The notes under the pieces: generated by a model
Database searches by the model: none
Told to the model about the DNA's origin: nothing
The model's input: the letters and a program-made list of their open reading frames with translations, nothing else
NCBI GenBank assembly: GCA_020636405.1
Contig: JACJXW010000005.1
Location: forward strand, 1,116,001 to 1,180,000
Length of the DNA stretch: 64,000 nt
Direction: 5' to 3'
From: Lewinellaceae bacterium
GTDB lineage: Bacteria; Bacteroidota; Bacteroidia; Chitinophagales; Saprospiraceae
In this document: piece after piece, positions 44,772 to 51,616 of the stretch
How the letters are laid out: each line of letters begins with the position of its first letter
How positions within the stretch are numbered: position 1 is the first letter of the stretch
Translations under genes and position numbers: made by a program

Positions 44772-45309
44772 AGGAACGGGTTGAACGGGTGGAACTGCCG
44801 GAGCGGGAGCTGCCAAAGCCGGATTTCGGGCGGGAGACTGTCGTGCGGCTGGCCGTCCGGTTCAGGCTTTGGCCGGCGTTGTTGGACACGCGGTTGTACG
44901 TATTCTGGTCGACATAAGCGCTGGCGTTGGGCCGGTAGGAGCCCATACTGCGGCCCATCATATATCCCATAAACCCGTAGGAGGCCATGCGGAAGACGGA
45001 ACTGCGGCGGTGGTTGTTGGGGTTGCCGGTGGTGTCCGCAGCGGCCAGCTGGGCTTCCTGCAGGGTGAAGGTATCGATGGAACTGTCCATATACTTGGCG
45101 ATAATGCGGCTTTCTTCCGGAGAGCCTACAGCCTGCTCATCTTCGATCTTGAAGAGGTCCTTGTCCACTTCCTTGACGGTAGTGACCACGCCCTGAGTAG
45201 GGGTGACGATCTCCTCGGTGGTGTACTCTTCAACATTATCGCCTCCACAAAAATTGAGGCCAAGGACAACAGCGGCGATAAGGCCGTAAAGGATCCATTT
45301 GATCTTCAT
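44761..45309 (-). CDS. YgiB/YjfM-like envelope protein
   Basis: 182 residues with a hydrophobic export signal (WILYGLIAAVVLGLNFC). Cys21 could be lipidated, but the preceding residues (LNF) are a poor lipobox. The mature part has an acidic region, a short hydrophobic Gly/Met patch (YGFMGYMMGRSMG) and a C-terminal Ser/Arg/Gly-rich tail (SGFGSSRSGSSTRSTRSYGG). This tail and the position directly upstream of a GspS-like gene match the E. coli YgiB-YgiC and YjfM-YjfC pairs, so I assign it to that functional class with moderate confidence. The stop overlaps the start of the GspS-like gene, which implies translational coupling. Possible substrate or anchor for the ligase. Confidence 0.65.
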   Translation of the reverse strand: MKIKWILYGLIAAVVLGLNFCGGDNVEEYTTEEIVTPTQGVVTTVKEVDKDLFKIEDEQAVGSPEESRIIAKYMDSSIDTFTLQEAQLAAADTTGNPNNHRRSSVFRMASYGFMGYMMGRSMGSYRPNASAYVDQNTYNRVSNNAGQSLNRTASRTTVSRPKSGFGSSRSGSSTRSTRSYGG

Positions 45310-45533
45310 GATTAGAGGTTTATAGATGATAAAATAAATTACTCAAGCCAAGCCACTCCCAATAACTGTACACAGAAAGTGGTGAGTTCCTGGGAACTTT
45401 ATTTACAGCCGGAAATAGAGAAATGGCCCTTGAGCAGATAGAGAGCGCATCTTAACGTTACTCAGATTGGCGGAAAAAGCCTTAATATTGGCATTCTCCG
45501 GGGTCGCGCCTGGGTAAATTTAGAAAATGCGGT

Positions 45534-47090
45534 ATGGACTTCCAAAAAAAAATGTCAGAAAAGGCTGCTATTACCCTGGCCATATTCATTGCCGGGCTTT
45601 GCTCTCTCATTTATGAACTGCTGATCAGCACCACAACTTCCTATTTCCTGGGGGATAGTATCCGGCAGTTTTCTCTGACCATCGGCATTTACATGGCGGC
45701 GATGGGGCTGGGGTCTTATCTAAGCAAATACTTTTCCGATGAGCACCTGGCCGTACGCTTCATTGTCGTGGAGGCCCTGCTGGGGATCATCGGCGGCAGC
45801 AGTGTCCCCTTGCTGTATTACGGGTTTGAACGGTTGTCGCCTGGCGGCTATATTGGGCTGATGGTGGTGCTGACCGCAGTGGTCGGATTACTCACCGGCT
45901 TCGAGATCCCTCTGCTGGCGCGCATCATGAAAAAATACTACCCGCTGCGGGTCAACCTGGCCAATGTGATGTCGCTCGACTACTTCGGCGCTTTGGCGGC
46001 TACCCTGTTGTTCCCTTTCCTGTTGTTGCCGTTCTTTGGCGTATTCCGCACTTCGGTATTCTTCGGGTTGGTGAACATTGCGCTGGGGGTATTCATTCTG
46101 TGGTACTTTTCCGAACACATCAGGAAGCAAACGGCCAATTGGTTATACGGTTTCTCTCTCTTTTCCATGCTGGCCTTTGCGGGGCTCCTGTACTTTGCGC
46201 GCCCTATTCTGATGGCCTGGGACGGCCAGTCGTTCTCCCACCGGGTCGTTTTTTCCAAACAGACGCCCTATCAGCACCTCATTCTCACCCGAAACAAGGA
46301 AGAAATCCGGTTGTACATCAACCGCATCATCCAGTTCTCCTCCGCCGATGAGTATCGTTATCACGAGGCGCTGGCCTTGTTGCCCCTGCAGGCAGCGCCT
46401 TACCGGAAGAACATCCTGGTCCTGGGGGGAGGAGAAGGGTTGCTGGCCCGCGAGCTGCTCAAAGAGCCTTCCGTCGAATCCATAACCATCATTGACCTCG
46501 ACCCGGAGGTGTTCCGGCTGGCCCGCGAGAATCCTTACATTCGCGCGTTGAACGAGGGCGCCCTGGGCCACCCCAAAGTGAGAACTTTTGCGATGGACGC
46601 TGCTGCTTTCCTGCGGGAAAGCAACGAATACTACGACCTCATCATCGCCGACCTGCCCGACCCTTCCAACGAGGCCGTAGCCCGCCTGTACAGCACCCAC
46701 TTCTTTCGGTTGGCCCGGAACCGCCTGGCCTCCAACGGCGTCTTTGCCACTCAGGCCAGCAGCCCTTTCCATACGCGCAACGCCTTCTGGTGCATCTACG
46801 AGACCCTCCGGCAGAGCGGCTTCGGGCAGGTGTTGCCCTACCATACCTATGTGCCTTCTTTCGGCGACTGGGGCTTCATCATGGCAAGCCGCCAGCCCCT
46901 GGAAGTGCGCCCCTTCCGCACCTCCCTGCCCGTGCGCTACCTGGATGAGGCCGTCGTCGACGCCATGTTCGACTTTCCCCGGGATTCTGACAACCCCGGA
47001 GGGCTGAAGCCCAATCGCCTCGACCAGCCCGCCCTGCTGGAATACTATCTGGCCGACTGGTCGAAATGGAGCAGGGAGAAGATCAGGTAG
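45534..47090 (+). CDS. membrane-embedded polyamine aminopropyltransferase (SpeE-like)
   Basis: 518 residues: an N-terminal half with about seven transmembrane helices (residues ~10-225) and a C-terminal spermidine-synthase domain (~240-510). AdoMet-type binding motifs are LVLGGGEGLLARELL (297-309) and IIDLDPEV (319-326). The active-site strand is YDLIIADLPDPSNEAVARLY (D373, D376). The usual GGGDGG is GGGEGL here. The domain should transfer an aminopropyl group at the membrane. It is divergent, by 225 bp, from the operon with AdoMet decarboxylase and the GspS-like ligase, which supplies the donor. Confidence 0.9.
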   Translation: MDFQKKMSEKAAITLAIFIAGLCSLIYELLISTTTSYFLGDSIRQFSLTIGIYMAAMGLGSYLSKYFSDEHLAVRFIVVEALLGIIGGSSVPLLYYGFERLSPGGYIGLMVVLTAVVGLLTGFEIPLLARIMKKYYPLRVNLANVMSLDYFGALAATLLFPFLLLPFFGVFRTSVFFGLVNIALGVFILWYFSEHIRKQTANWLYGFSLFSMLAFAGLLYFARPILMAWDGQSFSHRVVFSKQTPYQHLILTRNKEEIRLYINRIIQFSSADEYRYHEALALLPLQAAPYRKNILVLGGGEGLLARELLKEPSVESITIIDLDPEVFRLARENPYIRALNEGALGHPKVRTFAMDAAAFLRESNEYYDLIIADLPDPSNEAVARLYSTHFFRLARNRLASNGVFATQASSPFHTRNAFWCIYETLRQSGFGQVLPYHTYVPSFGDWGFIMASRQPLEVRPFRTSLPVRYLDEAVVDAMFDFPRDSDNPGGLKPNRLDQPALLEYYLADWSKWSREKIR

Positions 47091-47097
47091 GGGTATA

Positions 47098-47128
47098 GAT
47101 GGAAGGCGCTTTCAAAGCGCCTTCCATC
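47098..47128. terminator. bidirectional terminator hairpin
   Basis: Arms GATGGAAGGCGCTTT (47098-47112) and AAAGCGCCTTCCATC (47114-47128) form a near-perfect palindrome centred between convergent genes. Confidence 0.75.
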
Positions 47129-47135
47129 CGGACAA

Positions 47136-47600
47136 TTACTCGGCCCAGTAGTCATATACAGCCGGCGGGCCGCTCAGGAATTCTTTTAAGCCATTTCTGA
47201 TCTTCTCATGATCGGGATCCACCTGGTAAGCCTGGTAAACCTCCATATTGGCAAAGGACATCTGGAAGGCGATGTCGTGATCGGAGATGAAACGGGGGTC
47301 GCCGGTATCGGCTATTTTGCCGATTTCTAGGTTGTCCACCCCTTTTACTTCTCCCAACTGCCGGATGCTGCCGAGCAGGCCGGCCATTTCTTCCGTCGTC
47401 AGGCCTTCTTTGGTTTTAAGGAAGACAAGGTGCACCAGCCGTCCCTTTTCCGGGCCGGCTTTCAGTTGTTGCAGTTCGGCTTCCACTTCCTGGAGGCGGA
47501 TGCGGGCCTGGGAGAGTTCCTCCTGCAGTTTGGGGTCCACCTGTTGCTGGCAGGCAGTGAGGAAAATAGCAAAGAGGAGGAGAAAAAGTGGGCTTTTCAT
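47136..47600 (-). CDS. Dabb (stress-responsive A/B barrel) lipoprotein
   Basis: 154 residues from the ATG at 47600, which gives a lipoprotein signal (MKSPLFLLLFAIFLTAC, Cys17). A short coiled coil (LQEELSQARIRLQEVEAELQQLKAG) links to a dimeric Dabb alpha/beta-barrel domain starting LVHLVFLKTKEGLTTEEM and ending DPDHEKIRNGLKEFLSGPPAVYDYW. Dabb proteins are small ferredoxin-like barrels, some stress-induced; the lipid-anchored, coiled-coil form has no assigned role. Confidence 0.85.
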   Translation of the reverse strand: MKSPLFLLLFAIFLTACQQQVDPKLQEELSQARIRLQEVEAELQQLKAGPEKGRLVHLVFLKTKEGLTTEEMAGLLGSIRQLGEVKGVDNLEIGKIADTGDPRFISDHDIAFQMSFANMEVYQAYQVDPDHEKIRNGLKEFLSGPPAVYDYWAE

Positions 47601-47922
47601 GTTGTCGAGGTTTGGTTGGTGGAGCATTTCCGGGCTTCAATTTACGACATTATACTTAACGGCAATAGATTTTGTGCTTTGCCCTCCCCACCTGGACTTT
47701 GTATTTACCGGAGCGGAAGGCGAAAAGTTAATTCCCCCTTGAAGCCAATGGATTGTTTCCAAAACATTGCCCTTATCGTTAAGGAAAGCGAAATAAAGGC
47801 GCACCAGGCAGCCGCTCCCATTTTTTCCTACAGCTCTTTTCTGACCGTTGCACCCATGCCTCGATGGAGGCTTTGATTACCCTTTAAAATGCAAAATGAT
47901 TCCCCTTGCCTTGAAAGCAGCC
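47601..47922. other. intergenic region, no gene recognised
   Basis: About 320 bp between two minus-strand genes. Short frames are present but none shows family features or a ribosome-binding site that convinces me. No strong hairpin seen. Confidence 0.4.
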
Positions 47923-49044
47923 TTAACCTGCTACTTCCTCCATGTGGATACCCATCCGCGCCACATCCCTAAAGAAACGCTCCGGCTCAACAATGCTCCC
48001 CTGAAACCAGAGCCCCGGCCGGCGCGCCGTACCATCCAGGTATTGCAACAAGGCGGCCACCACCGGGATGGCGGTCAGGAGGTATCCGTCTTCATGAGAT
48101 AAACGGAGCTGCAAAGATCGGGATACACCCTGGTGCTGCCCTTTCGCCTCCAGTACCAGCCGGGCCATATAGGGCGGTTTACAGAACCGGAGGCTCCACC
48201 AGAACAGGCGGCCCAGCGCCGAATGCCACCGGGCAGGCAGCAACCAGATGCCGGCCAGCAGCAACGGCAGCACCAGATAGTCTGTAATCGGGTTGAACCC
48301 GGAAATGAAAACGCCGGCATCCCGCAGGGTGGGGATCTCCTTCGGCAGGCCTTTCAGCTCTTCAAAATACATGGAGGTACAAACCATACTCCCAATTGGC
48401 GCCCCAAAATCATAGGGGTAAGTTTTCCAGAACGAAGGCGTAACCCAGCGCCCGTCCTGAAGTATCCGGTTGGAGTAATTCCTGAACTCTTCCACAAACT
48501 CCTCCCGGGTGCTCTGCACCACCTGCATGGCGCCCCAGTCCACCTTCAGAGCGGCGTAGATGTGGGCCTGGCGGAGGGTGCCGATCCGCAGGGCCGCATA
48601 CCGGGCCAGCGCCGCCAGGACGCCCGGGTGAAAACCGCCGTCGGTGATGAAGCAGCGCCCTGCCGCTTCGATAGAGGGGCGCAATTGCTGTAGCGGCTGT
48701 AATTTCAGGGGGGAGGATAACTGCAGGTCGAAGTAGTCGGTTCCGCTGTTCAGGCAGGCGTGGGCCACCGTTGCCGTATAGGGAATGGTGCTGGAGGCGA
48801 GCACGAGCAGTTGCTTGTCCTTTAGCGCCCCTTCCAACGCCTGCTGGTTACTCACATCCAGTGCCAGGGCGGAGAGCTGGCCATGGGGGTGGCGTTCCTG
48901 AAGTTGCTCTACGGCCTTCCGGGATTTTTCCAGCTGCCTTCCGGCGATGAAGAGCTCAATGTCTGCCTTTTCACTTAACAGGTAGTCGGCGATGAGATAA
49001 CCAGCGTTGCCGTATCCGCCGGCGAGAAGGATCTTTGTTGCCAT
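47923..49044 (-). CDS. saccharopine dehydrogenase-like NAD(P)-binding protein
   Basis: 373 residues. Rossmann motif LLAGGYGNAGYLIADYL at residues 6-22, then LFIAGRQLEKSRKAVEQL and VLASSTIPYTATVAHACLNSGTDYFDL, the pattern of the saccharopine-dehydrogenase/homospermidine-synthase-like superfamily. A hydrophobic segment (ITDYLVLPLLLAGIWLLPARW) sits late in the protein, as in trans-acting enoyl reductase-like relatives. Substrate unknown. Proximity to polyamine genes (1 kb away) is noted, but it lacks the clear features of a homospermidine synthase. Confidence 0.85.
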   Translation of the reverse strand: MATKILLAGGYGNAGYLIADYLLSEKADIELFIAGRQLEKSRKAVEQLQERHPHGQLSALALDVSNQQALEGALKDKQLLVLASSTIPYTATVAHACLNSGTDYFDLQLSSPLKLQPLQQLRPSIEAAGRCFITDGGFHPGVLAALARYAALRIGTLRQAHIYAALKVDWGAMQVVQSTREEFVEEFRNYSNRILQDGRWVTPSFWKTYPYDFGAPIGSMVCTSMYFEELKGLPKEIPTLRDAGVFISGFNPITDYLVLPLLLAGIWLLPARWHSALGRLFWWSLRFCKPPYMARLVLEAKGQHQGVSRSLQLRLSHEDGYLLTAIPVVAALLQYLDGTARRPGLWFQGSIVEPERFFRDVARMGIHMEEVAG

Positions 49045-49212
49045 GATTAATTCTTTTCCGGGCCTGGCCGTCTTTTCCGGCCGGCCCTGAAATATAAACC
49101 TGCCGGGCCGGCCCCCGGTTCGTTCCGAGGTGTCGTCGTATACGGTTCAAAGTGCAGGGCGCTCTCTGGCTGCCGAAGCCTTCCCGCTTTACAGGCTACT
49201 GTGGGTGATTGT

Positions 49213-49308
49213 ACACTGATTTATTATGATCGGTTAAGATTCACTAAGATCATACTTCCTGGATTTTACGATCCATAGAAATCTTAATTCATCCAAATAA
49301 ATCAGTGT
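49213..49308. repeat. 96-bp imperfect inverted repeat element
   Basis: Arms of 30 bp (49213-49242 and 49279-49308) share ACACTGATTTATT and TTAAGATT at equivalent positions, with 36 bp between them. Noncoding, in the gap between the saccharopine-dehydrogenase-like and HAD genes. It looks like a dispersed palindromic element. Confidence 0.5.
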
Positions 49309-49334
49309 TCCCTATCTTTTTGCACAACCCCGAA

Positions 49335-50180
49335 CTATCCCACTATAGATTCGCAGATAAAATCCGGGATGATGCCCGTCGAGTTGATCATCAGGCCGGC
49401 GTTGCGGGCGCTGGTATTGCCCGACAGCACCAGGGTGGTCTTCAGGCCGAACTTGTTGCCCCCCAGGATGTCGGTGTGCAGCGTATCGCCCACCATCAGG
49501 ATGTCGTCTTTATCGAATTTCCCCTGTTGGCTCAGGTGGTCGAAGGCGTACATGAACATCTGGGAGTCGGGCTTTCCAAAGTGGATAAAAGAGCGGTTCA
49601 GAATACTTTCCACCAGTTGGGCGACGCTGCCGGTGGCCAGGGCCACGTCGTTCTTGGAGACGGGGTAGAGCTTGTCGGAATTGGCGACGATGACCGGCAT
49701 GGTCTTTCGGCGCAGCAGGTTGACCGTGGTATTGATGTCGCGGTTCCAGTCGAAGCCTTCGTCGTCGAGGAAGACAAAAGCGTCGATCTCGTCGGCGTTC
49801 TCCAGGTCTACCTCTCGGGCGGGCACGGAGGTATTGCCCGATTCCAGGATATAACTGGCGGCACTTTCCGTGCCCAGATAGGCGATCCGGCCGCTCCTGA
49901 CCTTGTGTTGCAGGTACTGCTTGGCCAGCATGCCGGAGGTGATGATCTCGTCCTGCTCGATACCCTGCAGGCCCAGCCGGCGGAAGGCCGAAAATTGCTC
50001 GAACTGGCTGCGGGAAGCATCATTGGTAAGGATACGCAGGGCGATGCCCCGTTCCCGAATGAAGTCGATGGTTTGCTGTACGCCTTCAATAAGCCCCCGA
50101 TGGTTTTTCAGGACGCCGTAGGAGTCCAGAAAAACAGCCTTGAACTGTTCGATGACGGGGAGAAAGGGCTGTATTTCCAT
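49335..50180 (-). CDS. HAD superfamily class IIA phosphatase
   Basis: 281 residues. Motif I is FLDSYGVL with nucleophile Asp19; the usual second Asp (DxD) is Tyr21, as in the HAD-IIA subgroup whose motif reads D-x-W/Y-G-V. Motif II is ILTNDAS; the acid motif is DDILMVGDTLHTDILGGNKFGL near the C terminus. A class IIA cap lies between. It should dephosphorylate a small phosphorylated metabolite. It begins 5 bp after the stop of the kinase-like gene, so the two are co-transcribed. Confidence 0.9.
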   Translation of the reverse strand: MEIQPFLPVIEQFKAVFLDSYGVLKNHRGLIEGVQQTIDFIRERGIALRILTNDASRSQFEQFSAFRRLGLQGIEQDEIITSGMLAKQYLQHKVRSGRIAYLGTESAASYILESGNTSVPAREVDLENADEIDAFVFLDDEGFDWNRDINTTVNLLRRKTMPVIVANSDKLYPVSKNDVALATGSVAQLVESILNRSFIHFGKPDSQMFMYAFDHLSQQGKFDKDDILMVGDTLHTDILGGNKFGLKTTLVLSGNTSARNAGLMINSTGIIPDFICESIVG

Positions 50181-50185
50181 GGCCT

Positions 50186-51229
50186 TTATAGATTGAGTGC
50201 ATTTAATAGGATGTCTGCGTCAAACTCCTGTTCAATAGAGGGCAGATGGATCTCGTAGGCCTCCTTCTGGAGTTTGGTGGCGAAAATCTCGTGGAAAAAG
50301 TACCGCCCGTCCTTGATGACGTAGTTGAGCAGGAAGAAGCGGTATACTTCCTTCAGGAACTGTATCTCTTCCGATGAAAATGGAAAGATCCGATGATAGG
50401 TTTTCAGGAAGAGGAGGAACCGCTCTTCCATGAGCGGGCCGATATTGTAGGTAAACACCGTCCGGTCGCCGATATCGGAAACCACCCGGCTGATGAAATA
50501 AAAATCCATCATACGGGTGCTCACGCGGAACCAGTCGTAGTCCCAGCGGGAGTAAAATTTGAAGGAAGAAGTAAGGGAAAAGTTGCCGATATTCCAATCG
50601 ACGAAAACCGGGATCTTATCAAACGCATTGGCCCTCAGCCGCTGCATGTTTTCAAAGAAAAGGCGGGCCTGTTCCCGGATCAGCCCTTCGTGGAGGCGGT
50701 ACTCGTGGCGCCCCACGTCTGTGTCCATGATCTCCAGGAGGTGGTGGATGTCGACCTCCAGTGTTTTGGAAGATGGCGGAACCGTATGCCGGATATTATG
50801 GCAGGCTTTGTGGAAAAGGGCAAACTGCTCGGCCAGCTTGACGATCTGCTCTTCGCTCAGGCGGCGGGGCGGCCGGTGCTTGCTCTTGATCGGGCGGTAG
50901 AATACCACCCAGGCGTCGATCACTTCGCTTTGGTGGCGGTGGACGAACAGGTGGTTGCCTTTCATCAGGGAACGGGCGAGGAAGTGCTCGAAGGGAGCGG
51001 GCAGGTTGTTCGACAGGGAATTGATGATGGTGTGGTCTTCTACAAAGTATTCGTATTTCCCGAAGTACGATAGCTTGCCAATGATGATGCTCTTATTCTT
51101 CAGCACGATGCGGTATACGTGGTTGGTCGATACCTGTGCGCTGATATCGGTAATTCGGGCAATCTCCCGACTGCTGTCGTATGCCATCCAGGCCTCGCGG
51201 ATGATGGAGGTGAAATCGATAAAGGGCAT
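50186..51229 (-). CDS. aminoglycoside-phosphotransferase-like kinase
   Basis: 347 residues from the ATG at 51229; a TTG at 51253 in frame is the alternative. The APH/choline-kinase fold is suggested by an N-lobe strand with lysine (YRIVLKNKSIIIGKL), a helix LAEQFALFHKACH, and the catalytic loop PVFVDWNIGNF in place of HGDxxxxN. The metal-binding RWDYDWFRVSTRMMDFYF stands in for the usual D-W-E/D motif. It probably phosphorylates a small metabolite. The 5-bp gap to a HAD phosphatase suggests opposed or sequential reactions on the same compound. Family assignment is by motif pattern and is moderate. Confidence 0.65.
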   Translation of the reverse strand: MPFIDFTSIIREAWMAYDSSREIARITDISAQVSTNHVYRIVLKNKSIIIGKLSYFGKYEYFVEDHTIINSLSNNLPAPFEHFLARSLMKGNHLFVHRHQSEVIDAWVVFYRPIKSKHRPPRRLSEEQIVKLAEQFALFHKACHNIRHTVPPSSKTLEVDIHHLLEIMDTDVGRHEYRLHEGLIREQARLFFENMQRLRANAFDKIPVFVDWNIGNFSLTSSFKFYSRWDYDWFRVSTRMMDFYFISRVVSDIGDRTVFTYNIGPLMEERFLLFLKTYHRIFPFSSEEIQFLKEVYRFFLLNYVIKDGRYFFHEIFATKLQKEAYEIHLPSIEQEFDADILLNALNL

Positions 51230-51367
51230 AGAGCGGATTGTGTGAACCCGCAAGATAGCAAAAGGTAGGAGAGGGGGAAACCGGGAAACCGCAAAATGTA
51301 AAACCGCAAAAAATCAAATGTACTCATTCTAACGTTTTGCGTAGCTATTAGGCCATGCGCCTCGGTG

Positions 51368-51397
51368 CGCCAAATTTATTTGGCGTCGAAGACGTAA
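51368..51397. repeat. dispersed 30-bp palindromic repeat, copy 1
   Basis: CGCCAAATTTATTTGGCG followed by TCGAAGACGTAA. It matches 62998-63027 at 28 of 30 positions. The core is a 7-bp stem with a 4-nt loop, and on the minus strand it contains TAAATTTG. Confidence 0.6.
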
Positions 51398-51450
51398 ATC
51401 TCCCTTCAGGCGTACTATAATCGATATACGGTGGCGCCACACATCTCCGA

Positions 51451-51522
51451 ACCCAAATATACTGACGCACAGATGGTCAGCATATACTGACAACGCGGGC
51501 GTTCGTCAGTATAAATTTGGGT
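51451..51522. repeat. nested inverted repeat
   Basis: Outer arms ACCCAAATATACTGACG (51451-51467) and its near-complement (51504-51522) enclose a second hairpin built from ATACTGAC (51484-51491) and GTCAGTAT (51505-51512). Two alternative folds are possible. Noncoding. Confidence 0.55.
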
Positions 51523-51594
51523 ATCCTAAAAACGTCTCCGAACGACTTCGAAGAACAGCTACTCAATCCGTTACAATCAGCAAATGTAAAAGGG

Positions 51595-51616
51595 CCGGCC
51601 CCCTAAAAAGGGCCGG
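51595..51616 (-). terminator. terminator overlapping sulfatase stop codon
   Basis: Arms CCGGCCC (51595-51601) and GGGCCGG (51610-51616) with an 8-nt loop; on the minus strand TTTT follows shortly after. The stop codon lies inside the loop. Confidence 0.6.

Larger units (their letters stand above)
51230..51602. other. intergenic region rich in inverted repeats
   Basis: About 370 bp without a gene. It contains low-complexity words (AAACCGGGAAACCGCAAAA, 51285-51315), the 30-bp dispersed palindrome (51368-51397) and the nested inverted repeat 51451-51522. Confidence 0.6.

Noticed and set aside
47923..49044. Homospermidine synthase as part of the polyamine cassette
   Set aside because: The protein belongs to the broad saccharopine-dehydrogenase-like group but carries a late hydrophobic segment and lacks clear homospermidine synthase features; a terminator and a Dabb gene also separate it from the cassette.
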